Shown: one piece after another, positions 35,776 to 44,578 of the stretch
How positions within the stretch are numbered: the first letter of the stretch is position 1
Layout of the letters: each line of letters begins with the position of its first letter
Assembly: GCF_013267355.1 (NCBI RefSeq)
Contig: NZ_CP053985.1
Location: 1,240,001-1,304,000, forward strand
Direction: 5' to 3'
Length of the DNA stretch: 64,000 nucleotides
DNA from: Achromobacter pestifer
GTDB lineage: Bacteria > Pseudomonadota > Gammaproteobacteria > Burkholderiales > Burkholderiaceae_B
Notes under the pieces: model-generated
What the model was told of the DNA's origin: nothing
The model's database searches: none
The model's input: the letters and a program-made list of their open reading frames with translations, nothing else
Translations under genes and position numbers: made by a program

Positions 35776-35860
35776 TGGTGCCGACGGCGAGACTCGAACT
35801 CGCACAGCTTTCGCCACTACCCCCTCAAGATAGCGTGTCTACCAATTTCACCACGTCGGC
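35776..35860 (-). tRNA. tRNA-Leu(GAG)
   Basis: An 85-base class II tRNA with encoded CCA. Acceptor GCCGACG pairs with CGTCGGC, the D-arm contains GGTGAAATTGGTAGACAC, the anticodon stem-loop is CTATC-TTGAGGG-GGTAG giving anticodon GAG, and the T-arm is GCGAGTTCGAGTCTCGC. The variable arm is short for a leucine tRNA but forms a stem. Confidence 0.95.
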
Positions 35861-36017
35861 TAACTTCAGCCAGAAAAGCGTGCTTTCCTGGAAAGTCGAA
35901 TATTCTATCACGCAAATCGGGAACCGGGTGCTTCCGTGCCGCTGTGTCGCTGGAACGCCACCAACCCGTCCCCAAGAGCTCGCCAGAGGGGCCATGGACG
36001 GCCCCTCCCCCGGTCTA

Positions 36018-37007
36018 TTAGTTGATCTGCAGGTTGGTCGCCTTGACGACTTCACCCCACTTGCGGGTTTCGCTTTCCATGAAGGCCTTGAACGCCTGCG
36101 GCGTGTTGGGCGGCGGAGGCATCAGGAAGCCGTTGGTCTGGTAGCTGGCGGCCAGGGCGGCGTCGGAGGTCAGGGCCTTGTTGATGGCGGCGTTGACCTT
36201 CTGCACGACTTCCGGCGGGGTGCCGGCGGGCGCGAACAGGCCGAACCAGGCGGCCACGTCGAAGCCTTCCACGCCGGATTCGGCGATGGTGGGGATTTCC
36301 GGGGCGAACGGCACGCGGCTGCCGGTGGTAACGGCCAGGCCGGTCAGCTTGCCGGCGCGCACGTGGGGCAGCAGCGGCGGCAGGTTGTCGAAGATCGAGT
36401 CCACCTGGCCGCCCAGCAGGTCGGCCACGGCCGGGCCGCTGCCGCGGTACGGGACGTGCAGGATATCGATGCCGGTCTTCATCTTGAAGAGTTCGCAGCC
36501 CAGATGCGCGGACGAGCCGTTGCCGGGCGAGGCGCAGGTCAGCTTGCCGGGATTCTTCTTGGCGTAGGCGATGTATTCCTGCACCGACTTGACTGGCACG
36601 CTGGCGTTGACGGCCAGGATGTTGGGCACCACATTCAACAGGGCGACCGTGTCCAGGTCCTTGAGCGCGTCATAGGACATCTTGGAGTAGAGCGACTGGT
36701 TGATCGCGGTGGAAATCGATCCCACGAACAAGGTATAGCCGTCGGGCGCCGAACGGGCGACCGACTCGGCGCCGATGTTGCTGTTGGCGCCGGGCTTGTT
36801 CTCCACCACGAAGGTCTGGCCGAATTCCTTGCCCAGCACGTCGGCGATCATGCGGGCGCTGATGTCGGTGGTGCCGCCCGGGGCATAGCCCACGACCAGC
36901 CGCACCGGCTTGGCAGGATAGGCCCCGGCCTGGGCCTGCGCCGGTCCGCTGGCGATGCACGCCAGCACCGCCGCCACGCCGGCCAGTTTGGTATAGATCT
37001 TCTTCAT
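36018..37007 (-). CDS. Bug-type tripartite tricarboxylate transporter receptor
   Basis: A 329-residue periplasmic receptor: signal peptide ending in PAQAQ, then YPAKPVRLVVGYAPGGTTDISARMIAD, VENKPGANSNIGAE and HVPYRGSGPAVADLLGGQVDSIFDN. AGGAGG precedes the ATG. It is the distal gene of a minus-strand group with hglS and the FMN hydroxyacid dehydrogenase, so a dicarboxylic acid such as 2-hydroxyglutarate or a lysine-derived acid is a reasonable ligand guess. Confidence 0.93.
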   Translation of the reverse strand: MKKIYTKLAGVAAVLACIASGPAQAQAGAYPAKPVRLVVGYAPGGTTDISARMIADVLGKEFGQTFVVENKPGANSNIGAESVARSAPDGYTLFVGSISTAINQSLYSKMSYDALKDLDTVALLNVVPNILAVNASVPVKSVQEYIAYAKKNPGKLTCASPGNGSSAHLGCELFKMKTGIDILHVPYRGSGPAVADLLGGQVDSIFDNLPPLLPHVRAGKLTGLAVTTGSRVPFAPEIPTIAESGVEGFDVAAWFGLFAPAGTPPEVVQKVNAAINKALTSDAALAASYQTNGFLMPPPPNTPQAFKAFMESETRKWGEVVKATNLQIN

Positions 37008-37105
37008 GTTTCCTCCTGTCGAAAACGGATGGGCGCGCAGGGGGATGCGCGCCGCTTTTTGTTGTTGTGTGGGCAGTCCTGCCCGGGGCGGCGGCGCCGC
37101 CCGTG

Positions 37106-38281
37106 TCAGGCGGCGCGCGCCGGACGCAAGGGCGCGATCAGGTCCGGCGTGAGGTCGGCCAGCGTCGCGCAGCCGAGCAGCGCCATGTTGGTCGAGATTT
37201 CGCTGCGGAATATGTCCGCCACTTTGCGGATGCCGGCGCTGCCGGCCACGGCCGCGCCAAACAATTGGGGCCGGCCGGTGAAGACCATGCGCGCGCCCAG
37301 GGCCACGGCCTTGAGCACATCGGAGCCGCGGCGAAAGCCGCCATCGACCATGACCGGGAAAGCGGGCGGCACCGCGGCCACCACGTCGGGCAGCGCCTGT
37401 AGCGGCGAAATGCAGCCGTCGAGCTGGCGTCCGCCGTGGTTGGACACGATCACGCCGTCGGCCCCTGCCGCGCAGGCCAGGCGCGCGTCGTCGGGATGCA
37501 TCACACCCTTGAGCACCAGTTTGCCCGGCCAGTTCTCGCGGATCCAGCGGATGTGCTCCCACGACAGCTTGTCGCGTTCGCCGCGAAAGCCGTTGGGCGG
37601 GTCCTGGGTGATGGGGGGGCCGATGTCCTCGTACAGGTTCGAGAACCGGGGCACGCCGCTGCCCAGCAGCGTGCGCAGGAAGACATTGAAGCTCCAGCGC
37701 GGGTGGCGCATGCCATCCAGCATGACGCTGGGACTGAGCTTGAAGGGCACGGTGAACGAGAGCTTCTGCAAGTTCTCGCGGTTGGCGCCGACGCAGGTGT
37801 CTATGGTCACCACCAGCACCGGGATCTCGGCCTGTCGCAGCCGCGCCAGCAGCTTGGCGATGCGCTCGGTATTGCCGGGCAGATAGGCCTGATACCAGCA
37901 GCGCTTGCCCGTGGCTTGCTGCAAGCGTTCCAGCGGCACGCTGGAAGCGCCGCTGATGATGAACGGAATCTCGGCCTGCTGGGCGGCCTGCGCCAGCGCC
38001 AGGTCGCACTCATGCATGACGATGGCGGCGAACCCGGTAGGCGCGAACCCCACCGGCATGGCGTAACGCTGGCCGTAGAGTTCGACCCCGCTGCTGCGCT
38101 GGTCCACCACGCGCAGGCCGCGCGGCCGCAAGCCGACGTCGCCCAGCGCGCGCACGCTCTCGGAGAGCGAGGCGCCGTCCTCGGTGCCGCCGCAGACGTA
38201 GCCTTCGACGCAGCGCGGCATGATGCGCCGCGCCTCGCGTTCGAAGTCGCGCACGGACAGGCAGCGGTCCAGACGGCTCAT
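37106..38281 (-). CDS. FMN-dependent alpha-hydroxyacid dehydrogenase
   Basis: A 391-residue enzyme of the glycolate oxidase/LldD family. Lys258 (KLVLKGVMHPDD), the catalytic His282 and Arg285 in SNHGGRQLDG, and the FMN phosphate-binding VDGGFRRGSDVLKA and FTGRPQLFG are present. It oxidises a 2-hydroxy acid to a 2-oxo acid, normally the L-enantiomer. Its ATG overlaps the hglS stop in an ATGA junction, so translation is coupled. Since HglS makes 2-hydroxyglutarate, oxidation of that product to 2-oxoglutarate would complete the route, although the known HglS product is the D form. Confidence 0.9.
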   Translation of the reverse strand: MSRLDRCLSVRDFEREARRIMPRCVEGYVCGGTEDGASLSESVRALGDVGLRPRGLRVVDQRSSGVELYGQRYAMPVGFAPTGFAAIVMHECDLALAQAAQQAEIPFIISGASSVPLERLQQATGKRCWYQAYLPGNTERIAKLLARLRQAEIPVLVVTIDTCVGANRENLQKLSFTVPFKLSPSVMLDGMRHPRWSFNVFLRTLLGSGVPRFSNLYEDIGPPITQDPPNGFRGERDKLSWEHIRWIRENWPGKLVLKGVMHPDDARLACAAGADGVIVSNHGGRQLDGCISPLQALPDVVAAVPPAFPVMVDGGFRRGSDVLKAVALGARMVFTGRPQLFGAAVAGSAGIRKVADIFRSEISTNMALLGCATLADLTPDLIAPLRPARAA

Positions 38282-39675
38282 GCAGCCACCGGCGAGCCGG
38301 CCTGCGCGCCCAGCGCCTGCATGCACGCGGCCAGCGAACGGTCCTGCGTGTCCTGGTAAAGCGTCAGCTCGTCCTGCACCTTGGCGCCCAGGGCCTGCTC
38401 GAAGGCGGCCTGGCTGGCGTTCTGCGCGTATTCGGCCTGCGCCTTGTCGCCCAGGTTCGACTGGAAGATGCCGGCAGCGCTGACGGGCAGGAAGTCCTCG
38501 TACACCAGCGGCTCGAAGCGGAGGTAGCCCTGGGCGATCAGGTCTTGCAGGCCGGCCTCGGGATCCCCGCCCTGCTTGCCGGTCAGGAAGTAGCGGAAAT
38601 AGGCCAGCCCTTGCGCATGCAGTTCGGCATGGTCGTCGGGGAATGCGGCAAAGCAGTCCTGCAGGTTCTGCATGTAGGCGGCGGCATTGCCTTCGTTGGG
38701 CGCGCCGCTGATGCGGCTGCGGGCCAGGTCCAGCAAGTGGTCGTAGAGCGCCCGGCCCTTGCGGGTCAGCGCGACGCCGCGCTGCTCGATCTCGCCGAAG
38801 CGCGCCGTATGGCTGCCGGCCGCGGCCTGGCCGTCGGCGCCGGCGAACAGGACCGCTTCCTCCAGCGCTTTGAAGCTGGTCTGGCGCAGCAGGATCGGGC
38901 ACTTGCGCGGCGGCGGGCCTTCGATCACGGCCTTGGCGGACACGCCGCGGCGCGGCATCTCGGCCTGGGCCTCGTCGATGTCCAGCGTGCGCGGAGTCAG
39001 GTGGTTGATGTGCGGCCCCTTGAAGGCCACCACATCGGCGATCAGGCGGTGCTGGCCGTGCAGTTCCTCGTAGTCTTCCAGGCTGACGGTCGCCTCGCTG
39101 TGCCAGCGGAAGGTGTGCAGGGCCTCGGCCACGAATTCGCGGGCGTCGGCATCCATCAGCCCGCCCTGCGCCTCAAAGCGGGCCGCGAGTTCCAGCGTGC
39201 GCGCGGTGAAGATCTGGCGCGCGGCCAGGATGCGGGCGGCCTTCTCGCGCAGCGCTTCGTCGGCGATCAGCTCCAGCCGCAGCAGCGAGGTGAAGACGCG
39301 GAACGGGCTGGCCTGCAGCGAGGCTTCGTGGGTGGCGCGAAAGGCGGTGGAATGCACCGGCACGCCGGCCGGCGACAGATCGTAGTATCCCACCGGCTGC
39401 ATGCCCATCACGGCGAACACGCGCCGCATATTGGCCAGTTCCTGCGCGGTGCCGACGCGGATTGCGCCGTGGCGCTCGATGTCCAGGCGCTCGATCTCGC
39501 CCGTGCGGGCCAGCTGCGCGGCCAGCTCGGGCTGTTCGGCCAGCGTCTTGGCGTTGACCTGGGCGACCAGGTCCAGCAGCGTGTCGTACAGCGGCACTTC
39601 CGACTTGTACATGTCGGACATGGCGCGGGAGAACCAGGCGCGGATCTGATCCGGATTGACGAAATTCTGACTCAT
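38278..39675 (-). CDS. hglS: 2-oxoadipate dioxygenase/decarboxylase (HglS, YdcJ/DUF1338)
   Basis: A 465-residue protein of the DUF1338/YdcJ family. The HglS metal ligands known from Pseudomonas putida (His70, His226, Glu294) have clear counterparts at His69, His225 and Glu295, and the substrate arginine is at Arg73. FKGPHINHLTPRTLDID is diagnostic. HglS uses Fe(II) and oxygen to turn 2-oxoadipate into D-2-hydroxyglutarate and CO2 in D-lysine catabolism. The start at MSQNFVN matches family length; the upstream extension of 22 codons was excluded. Confidence 0.92.
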   Translation of the reverse strand: MSQNFVNPDQIRAWFSRAMSDMYKSEVPLYDTLLDLVAQVNAKTLAEQPELAAQLARTGEIERLDIERHGAIRVGTAQELANMRRVFAVMGMQPVGYYDLSPAGVPVHSTAFRATHEASLQASPFRVFTSLLRLELIADEALREKAARILAARQIFTARTLELAARFEAQGGLMDADAREFVAEALHTFRWHSEATVSLEDYEELHGQHRLIADVVAFKGPHINHLTPRTLDIDEAQAEMPRRGVSAKAVIEGPPPRKCPILLRQTSFKALEEAVLFAGADGQAAAGSHTARFGEIEQRGVALTRKGRALYDHLLDLARSRISGAPNEGNAAAYMQNLQDCFAAFPDDHAELHAQGLAYFRYFLTGKQGGDPEAGLQDLIAQGYLRFEPLVYEDFLPVSAAGIFQSNLGDKAQAEYAQNASQAAFEQALGAKVQDELTLYQDTQDRSLAACMQALGAQAGSPVAA

Positions 39676-39710
39676 TGCGGGCTCGGCACATCGGTAAACA
39701 AGGATGGCCC

Positions 39711-39724
39711 GCATGACATCATGC
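39711..39724. promoter_or_regulatory. Palindrome before hglS, candidate LysR site
   Basis: GCATGA-CA-TCATGC is a perfect 6+2+6 inverted repeat, 36 bases upstream of the hglS ATG and 32 bases downstream of the LysR stop. It could be an activator or repressor site for the hglS operon. Confidence 0.4.
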
Positions 39725-39756
39725 GCCGCGCGCGCAATCAAATGAAAAAAATCGGC

Positions 39757-40698
39757 TTAATCAGTCCGTTTTTTCATGGATCGCGCACGCTGGGGGGCGC
39801 TCTCGCGCTTGCGTGCGGCCTCGCCCTCCACCCAGGCGACGAACTGCTTGATCTTGGGCACTTCGGCCGAGTGCTCGGAGTAGGCGACGAAGTACGCGCC
39901 GTCGCTGGGCTGCACGTAGTCCCAGGGAATCACCAGCTTGCCGGCCTGCAGCTCCTCTTCGGCCAGCAGGCGCGGCGTCAACGCCACGCCGCAGCCTCCT
40001 TCGGCCGCGCGCACGCACATGTGGAAGGTATCGAAGCGCGGACCGTGGTAGCTGCGGTCGGACTGGAAGCGCTGGCGCGAAAAGTAGTCATGCCAGGCTT
40101 CCGGGCGCGAGGCGCACTGGATCAGCGCCTGCGCGCTCAGCGCCTCCAGGCTGTCGACCCTGTCCCCCGGAAGGAAGCCGGGCGCGCAGACCGGCACCAC
40201 CTCGGCCTCGAACAACTCCCGGCACTGGGCTCCCGGCAGGGTGCCGTGGCCGAAGAAGAAGGAGATGTCGATCTTGGCCTGCATCAGGTCGAAGGGCCGG
40301 GTTTCGCTGCGCACCTTGACCTGGATGTCCGGATGCGCGGCCATGAAGCCTTGCAGCCGCGGGATCAGCCAGCGCGCGCCGAAGGTGGGCTGGGTGCCGA
40401 TGGTGAGCACCTGGGTCTCGCTGCCGTAGGTCAGGATGTAGCGCGAGGACATGTCCACCTGGTTCAGGATGGCCTTGACCTCGGACTGGTACAGGGCGCC
40501 CGCGGGCGTGAGCTGCAGGCGCCGCCGCACGCGCAGGAACAGCGGATTGCGCAGCAGCGCCTCCAGCTGCGCGATCTGCTTGCTGATCGCGCTCTGGGTC
40601 ATGTGCAGTTCCTCGGCGGCGCGCGTGAAGCTCATGTGCCGCGCCACCGCCTCGAAACATTGCAGCGCCATCATCGATGGCATCAAACGCTTTTCCAT
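39757..40698 (-). CDS. LysR family transcriptional regulator
   Basis: A 313-residue regulator. N-terminal winged helix at residues 8-66 (LQCFEAVARHMSFTRAAEELHMTQSAISKQIAQLE), then a periplasmic-binding-protein-like effector domain. The pattern (GcvA-like start MPSMMALQCFEAVAR) fits the GcvA/AmpR branch. It is directly upstream of hglS in the same direction and is the likely regulator of the 2-oxoadipate operon. The C-terminal 20 residues are a basic tail. ATG at MEKR is used; MPSMM five codons later is possible. Confidence 0.92.
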   Translation of the reverse strand: MEKRLMPSMMALQCFEAVARHMSFTRAAEELHMTQSAISKQIAQLEALLRNPLFLRVRRRLQLTPAGALYQSEVKAILNQVDMSSRYILTYGSETQVLTIGTQPTFGARWLIPRLQGFMAAHPDIQVKVRSETRPFDLMQAKIDISFFFGHGTLPGAQCRELFEAEVVPVCAPGFLPGDRVDSLEALSAQALIQCASRPEAWHDYFSRQRFQSDRSYHGPRFDTFHMCVRAAEGGCGVALTPRLLAEEELQAGKLVIPWDYVQPSDGAYFVAYSEHSAEVPKIKQFVAWVEGEAARKRESAPQRARSMKKRTD

Positions 40699-40725
40699 GG
40701 GGCCGATCCGGGTATGCCTGTGCTG

Positions 40726-40757
40726 GCGGCGGCCGGCGTTCCATCGCCGGCCGCCGC
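40726..40757 (-). terminator. Strong GC hairpin after the YadA-like gene
   Basis: A perfect 13-base-pair stem (GCGGCGGCCGGCG / CGCCGGCCGCCGC) with a six-base loop, 28 bases past the adhesin stop. No T-tract follows, so it may slow polymerase or protect the mRNA end rather than be a full intrinsic terminator. Confidence 0.5.
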
Positions 40758-40784
40758 GCTTGCGGCATTATCGCAGGCCCGGCC

Positions 40785-42206
40785 TCACCATTGATATCCG
40801 ACCCCCGCCGCGCCGCCGAAGTCGCCGCGCGAGGTGCCGTTGGCCGACACCTTGTAGACCCAGCGCCCGCCGCTGGAAACGCGCGACAGCCCCATGGCGT
40901 AACCCGATTCGCCGTTCCAGGTGCCGCCCGCCATGGACAGCATGTTGCGTCCCGGCAGGTAGGCTTGAGGCAGCGAGGCCGTCGCCATGGCGGCGGCCAC
41001 GCCGGCGCTCAGCATGCGTTCCTGGGAATCCAGGTCGCCACGCAGGTCCTGCAGGGAACGTTCGACGGCGCCCACCCGCGCCTCGCCGGCGCTGCTGGCG
41101 GCGCGCAACTGCCCCAGGTTGACGGCATCGGTGTCTTCGCTGCCTGCCGCCACGCCCGTGATCTGGCGCCCGCCCACGTTCACCTCGCCCGTGGAATTCT
41201 GGGGCTGTGCCATGCCGTGAGCCTGGTAGTTTTCCTGTGCGCCGCGCGCCGCCGTGGACCCCGCCCCCAGCGCAACGCTGTTGCCCGCGCTGGCCACCGC
41301 GCCCGCGCCGACCGCGACGCTCTGCGTGGCCGCGGACGAGTCCGCGCCCACCGACACGCTGCGGTCGGCAACGGAACCGCGCCCGGCATTCGATCCCATG
41401 GACACGTTGTCGCTGCCGCGCACGCCGGAACCCGCGGCCGTGCCCTGCGCCACGTTGTGGTGGCCGACCACGTCGCGGCCGGCGGCCAGGCCGCTTGCCG
41501 TGTTGCCATCGCCCTGCACGCCATAGCCGGCGTAGGCGCCGGCAGCCAGGTTGTTGGCGCCGGTCACGTTCTGCCCGGCGTTCTTGCCCTGCGCCAGATT
41601 GCCCTCGCCCTCCACGTTCTGGCCCGCGTTCTGGCCCAGCGCCAAGTTGCCGTCGCCGACGACATTGCGGCCCGCTTCCTGGCCGAAGGCCGAGTTGCCA
41701 TTGCCGGCGACGTTGCGTCCGGCGTTGGTGCCATAGGCGGCATTGTTGTTGCCCACCGTGTCCGTGCCGGCCCAGAAGCCAAAGGCATCGTTGTAGTCGC
41801 CCGCGACGTTCTGGCCGGCGCTGCGGCCGAACGACTGGTTCCAGCCGCCCTGCACGTTGGTGCCGGCGTAGTAGCCGATGGCCTGGTTGGCGTTCTTGCC
41901 GCCGACTTTGGAGCCCGCGCCCTCGCCGATCGCGAGGTTCCAGTTGGTGCTGACGTCCTGGCCCGCGCCATTGCCCAGGCCGATGTTGTTGCTGCCGGCC
42001 ACGTTGGCGCCGGCGTTCTTGCCTATCGCGTGGTTACCCTTGCCCGTGACGCCCTGGCCGGCGCCCGGCCCGTAGCCGAGGTTGCTGCCGTCCCATTTCA
42101 CGGGCGGCGCGGTCTGCGCCTGCGCGGCCGATCCCCCGGCCAGCGCGCCCACCAGAACCGCCACCGACAAGCCGTTGGCGGCCAGAATTGCGTATGTGTG
42201 CTTCAT
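40785..42206 (-). CDS. YadA-type trimeric autotransporter adhesin
   Basis: A 473-residue surface protein. Signal peptide 1-31 (ending AAQAQ); a head of fifteen 16-residue repeats (about 46-280); two to three canonical 14-residue YadA head repeats (SVSVGADSSAATQ, SVAVGAGAVASAGN, SVALGAGSTAARG; 283-322); a neck (GEVNVGGRQITGVAAGSEDTDAVNLGQLRA; 340-370); a very short coiled-coil stalk (about 375-400); and a C-terminal YadA anchor with four beta strands ending in Trp (407-473). It would be exported and trimerise in the outer membrane, presenting a compact head. Regulation is not visible. Confidence 0.92.
   Translation of the reverse strand: MKHTYAILAANGLSVAVLVGALAGGSAAQAQTAPPVKWDGSNLGYGPGAGQGVTGKGNHAIGKNAGANVAGSNNIGLGNGAGQDVSTNWNLAIGEGAGSKVGGKNANQAIGYYAGTNVQGGWNQSFGRSAGQNVAGDYNDAFGFWAGTDTVGNNNAAYGTNAGRNVAGNGNSAFGQEAGRNVVGDGNLALGQNAGQNVEGEGNLAQGKNAGQNVTGANNLAAGAYAGYGVQGDGNTASGLAAGRDVVGHHNVAQGTAAGSGVRGSDNVSMGSNAGRGSVADRSVSVGADSSAATQSVAVGAGAVASAGNSVALGAGSTAARGAQENYQAHGMAQPQNSTGEVNVGGRQITGVAAGSEDTDAVNLGQLRAASSAGEARVGAVERSLQDLRGDLDSQERMLSAGVAAAMATASLPQAYLPGRNMLSMAGGTWNGESGYAMGLSRVSSGGRWVYKVSANGTSRGDFGGAAGVGYQW
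41367..42071 (-). repeat. Fifteen 16-residue (48-base) repeats in the adhesin head
   Basis: The Ala-Gly pair of the unit recurs at residues 49, 65, 81, 97, 114, 130, 146, 162, 178, 194, 210, 226, 242, 258 and 274: a strict 16-residue period with a single one-residue insertion. The unit reads roughly G-x-x-A-G-x-x-V-x-G-x-x-N-x-A-x. At DNA level the copies are diverged, so slippage is unlikely to be frequent. Confidence 0.85.
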
Positions 42207-42236
42207 GAGTATGTTGGTAGTTTGTTGTTGCGGACC

Positions 42237-42268
42237 GGCCGGACGCGCACCCCGATGCGCGCCCGGCC
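42237..42268 (-). terminator. GC hairpin between plcC-like and adhesin genes
   Basis: A 13-base-pair stem with one mismatch (GGCCGGACGCGCA pairing TGCGCGCCCGGCC) lies 17 bases past the phospholipase stop. No T-tract follows. It may separate the phospholipase transcript from the adhesin gene downstream. Confidence 0.45.
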
Positions 42269-42285
42269 CGTTCAGGCCTGGACCA

Positions 42286-44541
42286 TCACAGATGCAGCGC
42301 CATGGCGGGATCGCTGACGCTCGCGCGGCCGTTCTCCATGCGCCCGGCGAAGCGGCGCTCAAAGCCCTCGGCGGTGACGGTGAAGTCGTACCAATTGCCG
42401 CTTTCCTTGATGGACCAGTGGTGTTCGGCCACCGCGCCCGGCTCGACCGCCAGAGCCCAGGGACCGTCCTTGCGGTAGGCGTTGGATTGCAGGTTCGCCT
42501 GCAGGCGGGCCGTGCCGCGGTTGGAGACCTTCACGTACAGGGCGCCGCCCGCGGGCTCGTAGCAGACCTGCACTTCCAGGGCCGCGCCGCGCTGCGTGTT
42601 GCCGGCGAAGGTCCGCACGAAGCCGTTGCTGCTGTAGACCCACAGGTCATAGTCGCCGCCGGTCCAGGTGTCGGACAGCGTCTTGCCGGCTTCGACGGTG
42701 TAACGCCGCGGGATCAGGTCCAGGTTGCGCTTGTCGTATACATGGAACACGGCGCCGGCTACACCCGTGTTGCTGAACAGCAGTTCGACTGCGCCGTCCG
42801 CGCCGAGCCGGGCGCTGGTGTGCAGTTCGTAGGGCAGCGCGCGCGACAGCCGCGTGCCGGTCTCCTGGAACAGCGGCTGCGGGATGGCGGGCGCCTGGGT
42901 CACCGCGGTCGTGGGCAGGAGCTTTTGTGCCGCATTGACCGCGGGAAAGTTGCTGGTGTCGGGCAGCGTGGGCACGCGGGGATCGTTGGGGCTGACGAAA
43001 TCGAAGCAGGTGGTCAGGTCGCCGCAGACCGCGCGGCTCCACGGACTGATGGCATCGACCTTGATGTCGAAGCGCTGCTCCAGGAACCGGCCCACCGAGG
43101 TGTGATCGAACACCTGCGAGTTGACCCAGCCGCCCTTGCTCCACGGCGACACCACGTACATCGGCACGCGTGAACTCAGGCCCCACGGCCGGATGTTGCC
43201 GGTGATCTTGTCCTCGGCCTTCAGGTAGTTGCCCACCGAGGCATCGAAGTACTCGCCCTCCAGCGGCACCGTGGACTTGCCCATCAGCACGCCGTTGGCG
43301 TCATAGGACGGCACCGCGGGCATGGCGGCATGGTCGAAGAAACCGTCGTTCTCGTCGAACGTCACGAACAGCGCGGTCTTGCTCCAGACTTCGGGATTGG
43401 AGGTCAACGCGTCCAGCACGTCGGAGATGAAATCGGCCGCGCCGGCCACGCCTTCGCTGCTGCCCGGATGCTCGGCCAGGGCCTGCGTGGGCAGCACCCA
43501 CGACACCTGCGGCAAGGTGCCATTGGCCACGTCCTGCTTGAGCTGGGCAAGGAAATTGACGGCGCCGTCGTTCTTCTCGGGACCGCCCGTCAGGCCATGC
43601 TCATAGATCGGCGAACCCGGCTGCGCGGTGCGGAAGCTCTTGAAGGCCAGGCAGCCGTGCATGGCGCCCGTCCAGTTGTTGTTCATGTTCTGGTAGATGT
43701 GCCAGCTGACCCCGGCGCGCTGCAACAGGTCGGGCAAGGTATCCCACTTGAAGGCGCTGTTCTTGTACTTGTAGTTGTAGGCGCCGGTCACGGGGTCGAC
43801 CTGGCCCGAGCCATCGGCCAGCTGCGCGCGGCCCGCGGCCCAGTTGGATGGGCTGGGCCAGCAGCGCGAGTTGACGGGTTCGGAATCGGTGTCCGTACTA
43901 TTGACGCCCAGCTTGCGCAGTTCGGGATTGGCGTTGGCGCCCGACCAGAACACGATGCGGTTCGGATCGGTGCCGGTCAGGATGGAACAGTGGTAGCCGT
44001 CGCAGACCGTGAAGGCGTCGGCCAGCGCGAACTGGTACGGAATGTCCTCGCGCATGAAGAAGCCCATGGTGGCCTGGTTCTTGAACTGGATCCACTGGTC
44101 CATCTTGCCCTGGTTCCAGGCCGCCTGCTGGTCGGGAAAATTGTGCGGCGTGCCCGATCCGATCAGCGCGTTGCTGGTCCTGGAATCGCGGCGGAAGGGC
44201 TGGATATCCTGGCCGCCCTTGGGGTTGGGCTGGAAGAACACCGATTTGCCGCTGGCCAGCGGAATCGGGAAGCGGTCGCCGAAGCCGCGCACGCCGCGCA
44301 TGGTGCCGAAATAGTGGTCGAACGAGCGGTTCTCCTGCATCAGGATCACGATGTGCTTGATGTCCTTGATGGTGCCGCTTTCAACCGCCGCGGGAACCGC
44401 CAGCGCGCGCTGGATCGAGGCGGGCAGCAAGGCCATCGCCGACAGGGCGCCGGCGGCCTGGGCCGAGGCGCGGAAGAACTGCCGCCGTCCCGGCAAGGCC
44501 GGGGACGCGATGGCGGACTGCGAGGTGTAGGTCTTGGTCAT
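42286..44541 (-). CDS. Phospholipase C, phosphocholine-specific type, Tat-exported
   Basis: A 751-residue secreted phospholipase of the PlcN/PlcH (acid-phosphatase superfamily) type. Tat signal GRRQFFRASAQAAGALSAMA with Arg19-Arg20. The catalytic core includes HIVILMQENRSFDHYFGTMRGVRGFGDR, CDGYHCSILTGTDPNR, SWHIYQNMNNNW and VTFDENDGFFDHA; two C-terminal DUF756 domains follow (about 555-740). It hydrolyses phosphatidylcholine and sphingomyelin-type lipids. A small lipoprotein gene precedes it. The start at MTKTYT keeps a normal Tat n-region. Confidence 0.93.
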   Translation of the reverse strand: MTKTYTSQSAIASPALPGRRQFFRASAQAAGALSAMALLPASIQRALAVPAAVESGTIKDIKHIVILMQENRSFDHYFGTMRGVRGFGDRFPIPLASGKSVFFQPNPKGGQDIQPFRRDSRTSNALIGSGTPHNFPDQQAAWNQGKMDQWIQFKNQATMGFFMREDIPYQFALADAFTVCDGYHCSILTGTDPNRIVFWSGANANPELRKLGVNSTDTDSEPVNSRCWPSPSNWAAGRAQLADGSGQVDPVTGAYNYKYKNSAFKWDTLPDLLQRAGVSWHIYQNMNNNWTGAMHGCLAFKSFRTAQPGSPIYEHGLTGGPEKNDGAVNFLAQLKQDVANGTLPQVSWVLPTQALAEHPGSSEGVAGAADFISDVLDALTSNPEVWSKTALFVTFDENDGFFDHAAMPAVPSYDANGVLMGKSTVPLEGEYFDASVGNYLKAEDKITGNIRPWGLSSRVPMYVVSPWSKGGWVNSQVFDHTSVGRFLEQRFDIKVDAISPWSRAVCGDLTTCFDFVSPNDPRVPTLPDTSNFPAVNAAQKLLPTTAVTQAPAIPQPLFQETGTRLSRALPYELHTSARLGADGAVELLFSNTGVAGAVFHVYDKRNLDLIPRRYTVEAGKTLSDTWTGGDYDLWVYSSNGFVRTFAGNTQRGAALEVQVCYEPAGGALYVKVSNRGTARLQANLQSNAYRKDGPWALAVEPGAVAEHHWSIKESGNWYDFTVTAEGFERRFAGRMENGRASVSDPAMALHL

Positions 44542-44578
44542 GGGGCTACTCTTGCGTGGGGTTGGACGGATCGGGCGT

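Noticed and set aside
35757-37886. Open frame of about 709 codons covering tRNA-Leu and the Bug receptor gene on the opposite strand
   Set aside because: It reads through a tRNA gene and two real genes on the other strand; composition is not protein-like.
38545-40794. Open frame of about 749 codons opposite hglS and the LysR gene
   Set aside because: Antisense artefact of codon bias at the third position; no signal, motif or ribosome-binding site.
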